Shown piece after piece: positions 1 through 17,490 of a DNA stretch of 64,000 nt. Both the position numbers and the translations under genes were made by a program. Under the pieces are notes generated by a model. The model was not told the origin of the DNA, ran no database searches, and saw only the letters and a program-made list of their open reading frames with translations. The first letter of the stretch is position 1. Every line of letters starts with the position of its first letter. Source of the DNA: Cacajao melanocephalus. Lineage: Eukaryota > Chordata > Mammalia > Primates > Pitheciidae. The DNA lies in assembly GCA_963573385.1 (NCBI GenBank), contig CAUYLG010005239.1:1-64000 (forward strand). Reading direction: 5' to 3'.

Positions 1-412
1 GTCCGGCTTGTTGGTGATGAAGTTTTTTCTGTTTCTTAGTTTTCCTTCAGCGGACGCCCTTTCCCCACAGAGCTAGGCCTTCCTAGGTTCAGCTGTGCTT
101 ACTGTGAAACTCTCAGTCTTCAGTGCTTCCAATTGCTGTACTCCTTGTGGGGATGGGACCAGCCGAGCCCGACTCAAAGGGCACCCCGTCCCGTATACTC
201 CGCACTGAGAAGCACCATGCCACGCCGGGACACCGGCAAAACAGCCACGCCGGCCAAAAGAGTCGCGCTGGCAACCCATGTGGCTCCTCCGCTGGGTAGC
301 ACCCAGTTTGTGGGCAACAGAAATTCATCTGAAATTGCAGCGTCCACTCGCTCTCTGTGCTTTCACTGGGAGCTACAATTCTGAGCTGTTGCTAATCGGC
401 CATCTTGGATCT
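1..412 (-). mobile_element. L1 5'UTR, 5'-complete end of a minus-strand L1
   Basis: Read on the minus strand, this begins with the CAAGATGGCCG-type start and the GAACAGCTC / GGGAGCT blocks typical of the L1 5' end, then runs through a CpG-rich leader. The element enters from the left edge, so ORF1 and ORF2 lie outside the window. Many CpGs survive (around 150-275), yet the sequence differs from the youngest L1 type, so an older primate L1 (L1PA-old or L1PB) is likely. Keeping the extreme 5' end means the copy was not 5'-truncated on insertion. Short open frames here are leader sequence, not genes. Confidence 0.85.
398..408 (-). promoter_or_regulatory. YY1-type site at the L1 5' end
   Basis: The plus strand reads GGCCATCTTGG, the complement of the CCAAGATGGCC core that binds YY1 near the start of L1 elements and positions L1 transcription initiation. 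The core is intact. Whether this copy is active cannot be told from sequence. Confidence 0.6.
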
Positions 413-423
413 CTCTCCCTCTT

Positions 424-545
424 CTGCTTTTATAGATGAAGAAACCACGACCCAGAGAGGTTGAGTCACTTGCTCAGGGCCCCACAGCTACCAAGGAGCA
501 TAGGCCAAATTTGACCTTAACGTCTGACGGTGGCACCCACACTGC
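424..545 (+). mobile_element. MIR SINE fragment
   Basis: The stretch resembles the central and 3' part of MIR: a TTTTATAGATGAAGAAAC-like block, then an AGAGAGGTTGAGTCACTTGC block and CCCACAGCTA. It lies directly beside the L1 5' end, which suggests the L1 inserted into or next to this older MIR. A short open frame (436-756) starts inside it and is not a gene. Confidence 0.75.
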
Positions 546-2365
546 CATATTCCCACTGAGTCCTGCAACAGCTTTGCAAGCTGTGTCTCCACCTCCCACA
601 AAAGATGTCTACTCCATGGGGCTTCTTGACCACATCTCCTTCAAAGAAAAACATTTTAAGAATAGAGAAAGTAAACCAATAGTGTTTCTTCCCATATGCT
701 GTTTCTGTCCATGCTTTTATTATTGTCTGTGCTGCAACTCCATGGTAGGACTTTAGAACTATGCCTTTGTTGCCATCTTTCTATCCTAAGAGCTTAGTGC
801 ACAGAAGTTTGTCTGGGTGAAGATATTTTTTAGAAGCAGCCTAGTCACAGAGCCACAGTCCCCAGCTCACGCCACCACCACAGGGGTCTTGTGTCATCTC
901 TTCCGTGGGTCAGCTGGCCAAAGCCACAGGACTGAAGCAGATGGCCGAGCCTGCAGACGGTGTGAGGCTTCTGATGGAAGAACCTAGCAATTGAGATAAA
1001 AGTGCAGCAAAACGTTCAAGAAAAATATCTGAGCCCACGGCAGACCACAGTCATCATTGCCCTTCTGTTAAACCAGAAGGCTTCCGAGCCTGAGAGTGGG
1101 CATGTTTGCCTGACCACAGGCTGCCCTCACTGATTAAACAGTTTCTAAATGGAAATGAAATAAGAGCTCTCTGCACAGTAGTGGAAAACGTTCCCTGTGG
1201 GGCCAGTGCTGCCCAGACCTGGGATTGAGTGGGAGACAGCAGTGCGGGTGTGTGGGAATGTATGACCTTGGCCGTGTGCCACCCTGCACCCTGCCACAGC
1301 ATGTCGTGGGGTTACTCAGCGTCACCACATCCTGGCTCAGCTGGTGCCCATAGGTGCAACACAGCACTTCCGTGGGGAAAGCTTGATCAAAGGAGGCTCC
1401 TGTGCCTTCTGAAAACCCCCACACCAGCTCTTGGACAAGGAGTCAGAGAACGATGTAGGGGAGAAAAATGAGTGGGGGCTGGTGACCCACTGAAAGGGAG
1501 CAGAAGGGATAGCGGAACAGAACAAGGCAGGGCTGTGCTCTGCACGTGCCTGTTCCTGTAACTGAGTTCCAGTCTTGAGGCATGAAGGCATCTGTGGAGG
1601 AAAAGTGGGCTAGATAGCTCAGCCTGGGTAGCAGGCGGGAAAGAGAAAAGGAGAGCCTGATCATTAGGACGTCAACCATGCGGCTCGATGCATCTTGTGG
1701 CAAACCGTCCCTTTAGCGACCCGAAGATCCTCAGGTGACACAGCAGCTTCCATCCTCCAGGTCAGTCCTGGCCCTACATGCCCAGTGGCCAGGGAAAGGC
1801 TGAAGTAGCCACTCCTTCAACGCCCAGTCGACTCTCATGATGCCCCAACTTCTGTCCAGGAGAGGCCAGGCTGAGGGTGAAGGGAGGGGAGAGGGGAGAT
1901 CATAACTCAAATCAATGCTGAATCATTGAGTCCTTGGCGTGGGGAGTGGGCACCAGAGAAGGCACTGGGTGCGGGGAAGGAGGCAGAGGATGCAGCATGC
2001 AGCCCTGCATCTCTGAACCCACTGTGAGATGTAGCCTTTCTCCCCACCTCCGTTTGTAGGATGGTACAACGGTGGGGAAAAAGAAGCTGCAATCCTTCAT
2101 CTAACTTTTCTTGTTCGTTCTCCTTGCCCTTGGGTCTTCGTCAAGTTCTGGCATTCAAACATGTAGACTTATACATTTGGGACTGGAGAATCTGGCTAGA
2201 ATGTACACCACCATATTCTGGCGTTGTACTGGGACCAAGGACCACAAGGGGACACCATCTGATTCATTCATGGCCTCTTTGACTTTGTTTCTGGTCTGCT
2301 CTCAATCTTTTTTGTGACTGACTCATGGGTTTTGGTTAGGACACATTTAAAAAGGTGAACATTGA
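546..2365. other. Unclassified intergenic sequence
   Basis: I recognise no repeat family, RNA gene or conserved coding frame here. Open frames on either strand are under 110 codons and overlap each other. Base composition is mixed, with a moderately GC-rich stretch around 850-1500. Confidence 0.5.
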
Positions 2366-2759
2366 TGTATTAGGACGTTCTCACACTACTATAAAGAACT
2401 GCCCAAGACTGGGTAATCTATTATATGAAGAAAAGGTTTAATCAACTCACAGTTCAGCATGGCTGGAGAGGCCTCAGGAAACTTAAAATCATGCCAGAAG
2501 GTGAAGGGGAAGCAAGGCACCTTCTTCACAAGGCAGCAGGAAGGGGACGTGCCGAGCAAAGGTGGGGAAGAGCCCCTTTTAAATCAATCAGATCATGTGA
2601 GAACTCACTCGCTATCACAAGAACAGCAGGGGGGAAACTGGCCCCCATGTTTCAGTCACCTCCACCTGGTCTCTCCCTTGACATGTGGGGATTATGGGGA
2701 TTTGGGGGATCACTATTCAAGATGAGATTTTGGGTGGGACACAAAGCCTAACTATATCA
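2366..2759 (-). mobile_element. Solo MaLR LTR, MST/THE1 group
   Basis: The plus strand shows the complement of a MaLR LTR: TGTATTAGGACGTTCTCACA at the left, TAAAGAACTGCCCAAGACTGG, a CATGGCTGGAGAGGCCTCAGG block and the GATGAGATTTTGGGTGGGAC end. It is close to full length for MSTA/MSTB. Flanking 5-mers attga (2361-2365) and actga (2760-2764) look like a target duplication with one change. No internal sequence follows, so this is a solo LTR. Confidence 0.85.
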
Positions 2760-4160
2760 ACTGAAACACAAAGAAATAGTTTTGAGGTTGGTGATGCTTC
2801 CTTTCAGATAAAACTACCTTTTCCTGTAAGCTGCTAAGAATATATTTAAAAAGAAAGATGTTAAGCCCTGTCCTGCCTAGAAAATATCCCTCAGCTTCTC
2901 TTTGAGGAGACGTTGACAAACAGGCTGGAAGGAGCACTTTTATTTTCATGGCTGTCTGTTCTTAGCTCCGTCAGGAGGGGTCTCAAAGATGCCACTACAG
3001 GCAGAATGGAAACTGCTGCAAAAGAGCAACGAGAAGCAGGGTTCTCTGGTGCCCGGCTCTGAGAGACTCCTTGAGGGAAAAGGAAAATGCCTCAGCCTGT
3101 AGAACTCCTGGCTTCTCTCCTGCTGCTGCAGTTGTCCAAAAGAGCCACACATGATGCAAGAGGCGGGCGGTTCCTAGAATTTCTCTGCCACCTTACTGCA
3201 CTCTTTACTCGCAGTGTCACTTTTGCCTTTAGGGGATGCAGTGGTTGGTATCCACAAAGAAGCAGGTGGAGTCTGCTTCTCAAATGTCTAATCAGCACTA
3301 TTGTAGTTTGGGTTTCCTGGGAAACAGACTCTGAGAAGGAGATTTGCTTGCAGGGGGGTTGTTGGGGAGTACACTCAGGAACAACTCTGTAAGAGAGTTA
3401 CAGAAGCAGGGTGGATGAATGGAGAACTGGAACCGCGATGCAGTCACAACAAGGCCTCAGAGGTGTCTCAAATTGAAGCAACAGTTATGGGCCTTTAGGC
3501 CTCCGCTTCGACTAGACCCTGGCTGAGCTAGCAAAGGGCATAGCTTTGGCTGAGGTAGCTCCCTTCAGCGAGGACAATTTCTGGGGAAGGCTCGACCGAG
3601 AACAAAGCCATCAGCAAGCACCACTCCTCTACGTATCAACTAGAGGAACGAGTGCCTCAGTCCTGGAGCGGGATTCTTGTGTCCGCTGCCATCCACCCCT
3701 GGTGTCACACAGCATACCTCCCTAGCTAGAGAGTAAGTCCCTTGATCCTTGTGATACTTTGCAGGAGTCTATGTTAGTGGATGGAACATTCTGGAAGCCC
3801 TTGGCTAGTGGTGCTGGCTGAGGCCCTGTGGGCAGGAAAGGTGACTCAAAACATGTCACATGTATCCTTTCCAGTCAAGAAGAATCAGTGACCCTCACGG
3901 GGTGTGGAGTCCAGTGTACTCAACTTGCCAGCAGTCGGCTGGTTGGTCTTCATGAGGGAGGGTGCTTTATAAGGGAGCCAGTTTTGGTTTCTGTTGCCAG
4001 GACTTCGGTCACTCCACAGTGGCAGCTCTAGTGAGTGGGAGCACAGATTATCATTGTATTGCTTGTTAAATAGTCTGCTTTTGGATTTATTTAGATTAAT
4101 TGTACTGTTTTCAGTTCATTAATTATTTTATTTTTATTCATTCCTTCTTGTTTCTTCTAG
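2760..4160. other. Unclassified; possible ancient repeat at 3300-4030
   Basis: No coding exon is supported. The part from about 3300 (TTTCCTGGGAAACAGACTC) to 4030 has the look of a very old dispersed repeat but I cannot name its family. Confidence 0.4.
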
Positions 4161-4458
4161 TTTTATTATTTATTTATTTATTTATTTTTGACAGTCTTTG
4201 TTACCCAGGTTGTAGTGCAGTGGTGCAATTTCAGTTCACTGCAATTTCTGCCTCCCAGATTCAAGCAATTCTCCTGCCTCAGCCCGTAGCTGGGATTACA
4301 GGCATGCACCACCATGCCCAGCTAATTTTTGTATTTTTAATAGAGATGGGGTTTCCCCATGTTGGCCAGGATGGTCTCAAACTCCCGATCTCAGGTGCTC
4401 CACCCATCTCGTCCTCCCAAAGTGCCGGGGTTATAGGCGTGAGCCACCACTCCCAGCC
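4161..4458 (-). mobile_element. Alu, dimeric, antisense
   Basis: A T-rich (TTTA)n tail at the left is followed by both Alu arms in complement and the head block GGGTTATAGGCGTGAGCCAC. It is diverged in the right arm. The 155-codon frame at 4100-4567 runs through this Alu and is not a gene. Confidence 0.92.
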
Positions 4459-4974
4459 TAGTTTTTGTTGTTGTTGTTGTTTTGTTTTTATTTTTCTGAC
4501 CTCCCCTGCCCATCCTTATTTTTTCCTTAGCTTCTCTCTCGAATGGCTTGTCAAAGAAAGATCTTGAGTCAGGAGTCAGCCAGAATACTGCAGAGTCCAC
4601 TGTCCCAAAGGCTGTGAAGTCCTTCCCTCCTCCCCACCCCTCTGAGGTGGGTGCTCACACAGGCGGCCTGTCTTCATCTTGCTCTAATTTAGGGAGACCA
4701 GGCACTTTGTTAGGAGGGCATCCAGGTTCCTTACTAGGATAATAGGCATATTGTACTTTTTGTGATTTTTTTTCCTGGAATCTAAGGAGGAATTTTTCCT
4801 TTGCATCTTTGACTCCGCCCTTGGCTTGGAAGGAAAGTAATGGAAACCAAAATGTTGGACCTTGGGCTCCAAGGCACAGCCCTACCTGTGAACACCACCA
4901 AATTGACAAGGGCAGCTCCAGGTTGCCCTAAACACACTTTGAGTGTCTGCAGCTCAGCTGGGAAGGGCTTTCCT
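4459..4974. other. Unclassified intergenic sequence
   Basis: A GTT-rich run (4460-4480) follows the Alu head, then sequence without a recognisable repeat or exon. Confidence 0.4.
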
Positions 4975-5096
4975 TTAACCTGCTTAAGCGTCAGTTCCCT
5001 GACCTGTAAAACGCCTTTGCTGGTTACTGTGTAGATTAAATGAAATGCCTACCACAGAGCTTGGCACTCAGTCCTTGCTCAATAAATGTCCGTTAC
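4975..5096 (-). mobile_element. MIR SINE, complement
   Basis: Contains a complemented MIR pattern: GTCAGTTCCCTGACCTGTAA, then AGATTAAATGAAATGCCTAC, AGAGCTTGGCACTCAG and CTCAATAAATGTC. It abuts the DNA transposon relic that starts at 5097. Confidence 0.75.
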
Positions 5097-5461
5097 TACA
5101 GGTCCTACAGATTCGGTATTTCTTATTTGAAATGCTTGGGCCCGGAAGCATTTTGGATTTTGAATATTTTTGGATTTTAGAATATTTCATATATATAATG
5201 AGATATCTTGGACATGAGATCCAAGTCTAAACAGGAAATTTATTTATGTTTCTTATACATCTTTATACACATGGCCTGCAGGTAATTTCATTTTTCCCTT
5301 GGAGATACTGAATAAAGTGAGTGTTGTGCACCTGCATTTTGACTGTGACCTGTCACATGAGATCACGTATGGAATCATCCACTTGTGGTGTCACGTCAGC
5401 ACTCAAAATGTTTTGGGTTTCGGAACATTTTGGATTGGGGATTAGGGATACTCGACCTGTG
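5097..5461. mobile_element. Tigger-type DNA transposon relic (nonautonomous)
   Basis: The ends are imperfect inverted repeats: TACAGGTCC at the left and GACCTGTG at the right, with matching internal blocks (TTATTTGAAATGCTTGGG against GGATTAGGGATACTCGACC in complement). TA at the left and TG at the right fit a decayed TA target duplication as used by Tc1/mariner elements. The 'catttTGGATTTtggaa' phrases are typical of one Tigger-derived MITE family. I cannot give the exact subfamily. Confidence 0.7.
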
Positions 5462-5489
5462 ATGCTCTCTGCACTCCTGTCAGTCCTTC

Positions 5490-5560
5490 CTGAGGGCAGG
5501 CAGCTGTCTTTCTAACCTCATTATCCCCCGAACTTTGAATATGCTCAATGAATGCTGTGG
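5490..5560 (+). mobile_element. Possible L2 3' fragment
   Basis: CCTGAGGGCAGGCAGCTGTC followed by GAATATGCTCAATGAATGCT resembles the L2 tail (gagggcaggga...ctcaataaatg). Short and degraded. Confidence 0.4.
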
Positions 5561-5859
5561 AAGCTAACAGAAGAGTTTCCATTTGGAAAATGTGGGATCC
5601 CTGTAAAAGCGCCCAGGCCTGATTTTTTTTTCCCAATAAGCCTTTTGCATTCCTACAGATTTTTCTAATGCAGCCCATGTCTGGGTGTAGGTATCAGGTC
5701 TCTTACTCAAGTACAGACCCCATACAACAGCACTTGATAATGATGCCGTTGGTTGGGATTCCTATCACAGTCTTATTTGGCCTGGCCAGCCCAGGCCAAA
5801 TTTTTTGTTTATGGTGTTTGTTTATAATGCAAAAATTCAGCCGATGTGGCTTTATTCAA

Positions 5860-6487
5860 TATTGCTCAACCTTAGAAGCAACCCAGGTGTCCTTCAGTAA
5901 GTGAACAGATAAATAAACTGGGGTTGATCCAGATGAAGGCATATTACTCAGTGCTAAAAAGAAATAAGCTATCAAGCCATGAAAAGGCATGGAGGAGCCT
6001 TAAATGCATATTACTAAGTGAAAGAAGCCAATCTGAAAATTCTGCATACTGTACAATTCCAACTGTTTGACATTCTGGAGAAGCTAAAAGTATGGGGACA
6101 GTAAAAAGAGCAGTGGTTGCCAGGGGTTGGTGGCAGAGCAAGATCTATATACACGAGGATTTTTTTAGGGCAGTGAAAATACTCTGTATGATACTAAATA
6201 ATGGATACATGTCATTATACATTTATCAAAAACCATGGAAAGTACAATACCAAGAGTCAACTTTGGTGTAAACTATGGACTTTGGGTAATAATGATGTGT
6301 TCGTGAAGATTTATTAATTGTAGCAACAGTGCTAGTTTAGTGTGGGTTGTTGATAGTTGGGGAGGTTGTGCATGTGGGAAAAGGGGGTAAGTGGGAATTT
6401 TCTGTATGTTCCTCTTAATTTTGCATTTAACCTAAAACTACTCTGGCCAAAAAAAAGAAAAAGAAAAAGTCTATTAAAAAGAAAAAG
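5860..6487 (+). mobile_element. Old L1 (L1M) 3' end
   Basis: Carries the terminal ORF2/3'UTR phrases of old mammalian L1: TGTCCTTCAGTAAGTGAACA, GTTGCCAGGGGTTGG, ACTATGGACTTTGGGTAATA and AACTACTCTGGCC before an A-rich end. The same 3'UTR type occurs near 50.2-50.7 kb. 5'-truncated; no intact frame. Confidence 0.8.
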
Positions 6488-6741
6488 CCTGCCAATTTGA
6501 ATGAATGTGGCATTATGTGACGGGGATTCTATGTGGTCTCTGGGATAAGCCATGCATCATGGGAGTTCGCAGGGAACATGAAAGCCTATGTGATTGGCCT
6601 ATCTTCCCTCATCTTTTCCTGGAGAGGACCAATTCAGGAAAAATAAAAGTAGTTATAGCCACATCTCTTTTTAATCATTCAAAATGAAAATAGCCCTTTT
6701 TGACTCTGATACATAAGAAGCATTACACCCAAGATTTCCTA

Positions 6742-8649
<1,908 letters not shown>

Positions 8650-9105
8650 TGTTATAGATTGAATTATGTCTCCCCCAAATCTGAAGTCTTAACCTCCAAT
8701 ATCTCAGAATATAATCTTATTTGGTGATAGAGTCTTTACAGAGGTAATCAAGTTAAAATGAGATCATTAGGGTGGGCTCTAATACAATATGACTAGTAGC
8801 TTTAGGAAATGAGGACATTTGGGCACAGACATACACACAGGGAGAATGCCATGTGAAGATGAAGGCAGAGATCAGGGCAATGCTTGTACAAGCCAAGGAA
8901 CACAAAAGATGACCACTGATCCTCCAGAAACTGTGGAAGAGGCACAGAACAGATTCTTCTGCACAGCCCTTACAAGGAACCAGTCCTGCCAACACCTTGA
9001 TCTTGGGTTTCTAGCCTCCAGAACTGTGAAATAATACATTTCTGTTGTTTAAGCCACCCAGTTTGTAGTACATTGTCATGGGAGCTCTAGCTAATTATTA
9101 TATCA
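8650..9105 (+). mobile_element. MLT1 LTR (ERVL-MaLR)
   Basis: Runs from TGTTATAGATTGAATTATGT through CTTTACAGAGGTAATCAAG, a GGGAGAATGCCATGTGAAGA block, and GCCTCCAGAACTGTGAAATA to TTTAAGCCACCCAGTTTGT. These are the ordered landmarks of an MLT1-type LTR in sense orientation. It is near full length and solo. No clear 5 bp duplication remains. Confidence 0.85.
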
Positions 9106-9642
9106 TCTTTTGTATTCAGCACTAATTCTCAAACATACTTCCCTACATGATTGCAAATATCTCCTTTCAGTAAAGAAACTGAGAAATTGAAGAATGTGAA
9201 AGGAAAAAAAAATACATCGAACTATGAACATTGCAGTCAATCTTTTATAAGCAAAACCCCAGGAAAATTTTGTGTCAGGAAAATGAAGACAATATGGTTA
9301 GCACCTCATCTAATTTTCTGCCTCATAATTATTCCCTGTCAGTTAAATAGCAATACAGGGAAAGAGATGGCTTGACAAATGGGTGGTTAAAAATTTTAGA
9401 GATGCTGGAACAATAAGAGAAAGGTTACTGCAAAATTGCAAGAGGAAAGAGTAAAGAAATAGGGTGGAAAATAAGTTGATAAAGAGGCAATTTGGCAGCA
9501 GGCGAAATGGAGTGAGTTATAACAAACGTAACAAAAAGAACGAGATGTTTAAATCTATGTATTTTATATGTGGTATCATATAGATACCTGTTTATCTCTT
9601 AAATTCTCATTCTGGAAATCAGGTGTATTTTTCAAAGTGATA
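9106..9642. other. Unclassified, A-rich intergenic sequence
   Basis: Nothing recognised beyond A-rich runs; no coding evidence. Confidence 0.4.
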
Positions 9643-9930
9643 GGCCAGGTGCAGTGGCTCACACCTATAATTCTAGCACATTGGGAGGCTGAGGCGGGTC
9701 GATCACCTGAGGTCAGGAGTTTGAGACCAGCCTGGTCAACATGGCAAAACTCCATCTCTACTAAAAATACAAAAGTTAGCTCGGCGAGGTGGTGGCACCT
9801 GTAGTTGCAGCTACTCAGGAGGCTGAGGCAGGAGAGTCACTTGAACCTGGAAGACGGAGGTTGCAGTGAGCTGAGATCGCACCACTGCCCTCCAGCCTGA
9901 GTCACAGATCAAGACTCCGCCTCAAAAAAA
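9643..9930 (+). mobile_element. Alu, dimeric, AluS-type
   Basis: Both arms, middle linker (ACTAAAAATACAAAAGTTAG) and A-tail are present with scattered substitutions. Transcription sense is plus. Confidence 0.92.
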
Positions 9931-11263
9931 TATAATGAAATAAAATCTGATCAAGATCACAAAGTGAAGGTGTGAGTTAGAGCATTCATGAGAGAGAGAC
10001 CAAGTGAGGAAGAGGATAATCCGTTTGTAAAATCTCCTTCCTGCAAATATGCCATTGTACAGAAGCGAACCCTCTTCCTGCCAACATCCCCATTTCCAAA
10101 TGATACTATGGAATGGATCTGCCTGCAGCGCAGGCCCCCAGAATTCCAAGGAACTTCCTGCTGCCCTTGTGTGCCTCCTCAGGGCACACAGGTTCTTCGC
10201 ATGTCCCTGTAAGAAATAGTGGGTGCTTCCATTTGAGCTAGCATCTACTCAGGTGACACTCTTGGACACTCTAATTATATGTGCAATGGCTAGTGCTGCA
10301 GCAGGTGGCATCCTCCTAGAATAACCTGAACAGAGCCTTACACACCAGCTACATAGATTAATGTCAAATAGTGAAGACTTCTTTATCGCGCTAATTTTGG
10401 AGGCTGAGACTACTATCTACCAAACAGCATGTACTACGCCAGAACACGGCATGGTATAAGGATAGCTTATACTATTAGTATAAGCTTCATGAAATAAGCT
10501 GATCTCTAATATATCCATATATGTGTAATAAAAGGTCTATTGTAGTGAGAAGCTACCATGGTAAGAATACAATGTTATACATCTTATATAGGATGTAGCA
10601 ATGAAACAGGATATGCTGCATAGATTCTGGTCTCCCAAATTGCTCAAAGGAATTCTTTCATAGAAGGTGACATTTAAATACAACTTAGACTTACAAACAC
10701 ACCTACACATGCATAATATCCCTTGATCATAGGAATTTTGTTCAGTGCCTGAGAGCGCAGTTCCAGCATAGTCAGTCAAATCAAAGAGGGCAGAATTTTT
10801 AAAAGGTCAAATGCTTGACTCTAAGAAAATAAAGGAGAGTTACTCTCACAGAATTCAGTCCCTGGCTACCCAAGCCTGTGGAACTCTTTCTTCACCCATG
10901 GTGCTAATGTCATGTCTGATTCTCGCACTGAAAGCACTCCTTGCCTAATCACACCTTGACCCTGGCAGTGAGGAGCCCTGGATGAAACAGGAGAGGGTCC
11001 ACGGACCTCCACAGCTGCCACAGAGATAGGTTTAGGGGTTTCTGGTCAGTCTGTTGCAAAGGACTCATACTTGTCATTTGCTGCTGAGGAGATGGGTAGT
11101 GAATGACTCACTGTAATCCATGGAGATAAGAACAGTGAAGCTACTTCACTACGCCTTCTTTGACTCAAGATAGGCTAATTTCTATGCCTTTTTTGATTCA
11201 AGGAAGTAATGTGATACTATGGTGCTGCATCATCATTGTTTCATTAATTGAAGCCTATTTACA
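9931..11263. other. Unclassified, with one near-perfect palindrome
   Basis: No repeat family or exon recognised. At 10464-10486 there are 11 bp inverted arms (agcttatacta) around a single base. Confidence 0.45.
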
Positions 11264-11558
<295 letters not shown>

Positions 11559-11566
11559 CTCTTTCC

Positions 11567-11702
11567 ATTTATTTTTATTTTTTGTAGAGATGGGGTCTTG
11601 CCATGTTGCCCAAGCTGGTCTCAAACTCCTGGCCTCAAGCAATTCTCCTGCCTCAGATTCCCAAATTCCTGGAATTATAGACATGAGCTACCATAGCTGA
11701 CC
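11567..11702 (-). mobile_element. Alu monomer, antisense
   Basis: A single Alu-left-arm-like unit with its own T-rich tail (TTTATTTTTATTTTTTGTAG) directly after the preceding Alu. It fits FLAM/AluJ left monomer, in the same orientation as its neighbour. Confidence 0.75.
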
Positions 11703-11964
11703 TCTTTTTCTTCTCTTAATGGACATATATTAAGCAATTGTGATGGGCTAGGCAGTATGGGTATGACATTGAGAAGCTTCCCAGTAGTCATCATTAAGAT
11801 CTTCAACACACATTGAAGATAGGTACTAGAAATATAAGCCCTGGCCCATGTTCTCAAGAAACACAAGGAAAAAATATTCTATTATATTGAAATATCAATA
11901 AACTTACCACTCTGACTTACATACGGCTGATTTGAATACAATATGATAAAAATGTATATTTCAA

Positions 11965-13924
<1,960 letters not shown>

Positions 13925-14095
13925 CAGTGCTTCTCAAACTTTATTATTCATACAAATCACTTGGGGCCAGGAAAAAAGGCCAATTGGGCCAGATTCCAAT
14001 TCAGCAGGTCTGCCATTAGGACCTGAGAGCCTGCATTTCTAACAAGTTCCAGGCCATGCTCATGTCCACCAACCATACTTTTGAGTAGAAAGGGC
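13925..14095. mobile_element. MER5A-type hAT-Charlie MITE
   Basis: CAGTGCTTCTCAAACTTTAT at the left, CATTTCTAACAAGTTCCAGG inside and CATACTTTTGAGTAGAAAGG at the right give the MER5A/MER5A1 order with decayed inverted ends. Confidence 0.75.
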
Positions 14096-14335
14096 TTAGA
14101 GGACCTCTGGCTGGTCATAATAAAGGAAAGAGGTTGTGCAGTTTCTAAAATCTAATCTTCTCTAAGAGGCTTTCCCAGATTAATCAGAACAAATCTGTTT
14201 TCCTTATTTACTAAACAAAATTCCCCCCAAAAAATTTTGAAGCAAAGATCATATGTGTTTCCAAGTATCAAGAGATCTGAAGCTTTTTGCCAACATAAAG
14301 CTAATTAAACTTCAAGCGCCAGTACTTCCTAGATG

Positions 14336-14470
14336 TCAAAATCAGACATCCAGGATTAAGAGTATTAATTTATTTATTTTTATTATTAGTTTTTGAGCCA
14401 GGGTCTCACTTTGTCACCCAGGCTGGAGCACACTGGTGTGAATTAGAGACATTGCCTGTGGTGAAATAGT
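14336..14470. repeat. Local duplication, short copy
   Basis: 14336-14434 is nearly the same as 15480-15580, including the start of an antisense Alu inserted at the same point. 14450-14470 is identical to 16204-16224. The 0.62 kb that separates these two blocks in the other copy is missing here, replaced by about 15 bp. Confidence 0.75.
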
Positions 14471-15404
<934 letters not shown>

Positions 15405-15506
15405 AGGAGGTGTCTTAATATCGGAGATGCTAAAATATAAGGAAATGTCAAGAATAAATGAAATATGAAAGTGGGTTACTCAAAATCAGACATCTAGGAT
15501 TAAAAT

Positions 15507-15786
<280 letters not shown>

Positions 15787-15823
15787 TGGATTAAGGGTAT
15801 TTAAAGGGTAATTTCTTCTCTAA

Positions 15824-16130
<307 letters not shown>

Positions 16131-16224
16131 CTAGAACCTTTCTACTTTAACAGATGATAAGTGTTCACCCAAAGGAATAACATTATCAGGATGGAACTTC
16201 AGGCATTGCCTGTGGTGAAATAGT

Positions 16225-16965
16225 TTTGGGCAACAGCACTTCTGAAGTCATCCCTGTAGAAGATGCCTGTTCTCCTGTCAATTTCCTCCAGCCAAATATC
16301 ATCAGGAACACAGCTGTAAATAAACAAGTTGGGTTTATTACTCATTGCATGAGAGACAACTGTGAAGCATCTCAGCTAGAAGTGCTCGAAAGGACATATG
16401 GTAGGATTTGGGGCTTGAATTATGTGATTTTGAAAAGGGTTTGAGGAAGCTGGGCATTGGTCTGGAATAGATGTTTTTGGGGAGCCAAGGCAATTCTATG
16501 ATTTGGCATCCTAATAAATCATTGCTAGAGGGTGAGAGAAATGAAGGTAAGCTAAAGCTGGGATTAGTAAGGAAGCAGCTTTTACTTGTATTAGTCAGGG
16601 CAAAGGCACATTTGGTTATTTGTGTGGTTTGGACAATGTTCATGTTTTTGTTCATATTCAGATCAAGAGAGTGAGTGGTCTGGTCTTTGTGTTGAGCCAT
16701 CACAGAGTGGCCTTATCTGATGTTAGCATTGTGTGAAATTGTTTATATTCAGTAGAATAAGATCTGGCTATGAGTGCCAGGTCAACCCCTGGATGTTGGG
16801 GCTGCTCTTCCTTCTCACACCCAGATAGCTCTCTCCTAAACTGTCTTGCTCCATTTAGCAGAAGGATGGTTACCAAACACTGGGAAAGGTAGTGGGGGCC
16901 TGGACAGGGCAGAGAGGTGGGGATGGTTAATGGGTATTAAAAAAAAGAAAAAAATGGAAAGAATG
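16225..16965. other. Unclassified intergenic sequence
   Basis: No repeat family recognised. A 121-codon open frame on the minus strand (16338-16703) has no visible domain, and overlaps plus-strand frames of 67-72 codons; no splice or codon evidence supports it. Confidence 0.4.
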
Positions 16966-17251
<286 letters not shown>

Positions 17252-17374
17252 TGGAATAAGTAAGACCTCATATTTGATAAGTTAATTTTACATTTAAAGA
17301 TAACTAAACAAATGTAATTTGCTTGTAGCACAAAGAATAAATGCTTGAGGGGACAGATACCCCATTCTCCATGA

Positions 17375-17490
17375 TGCACTTATTTCACATTGCGTGCCTA
17401 TATCAGAATGTCTCATGTGCCCCATAAATATATACAGCTACTATGTACCCACAAAAATTAAAAACTTAAACATTTTTAAAGATTAAAATG
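17375..17490 (+). mobile_element. L1 3'-end fragment
   Basis: ATGTGCCCCATAAATATATA followed by ACTATGTACCCACAAAAATT and an A-rich run matches the terminal 3'UTR of L1MA/L1PB-age elements. Confidence 0.7.

Noticed and set aside
436..756. 106-codon plus-strand frame beginning near the L1 end
   Set aside because: Starts in a MIR fragment and shows no domain.
4100..4567. 155-codon plus-strand frame
   Set aside because: Runs through an antisense Alu; the codons read Alu sequence, and no start context or domain supports a gene.
16338..16703. 121-codon minus-strand frame
   Set aside because: No domain and overlapped by open frames on the other strand; chance open frame in AT-rich DNA is enough to explain it.
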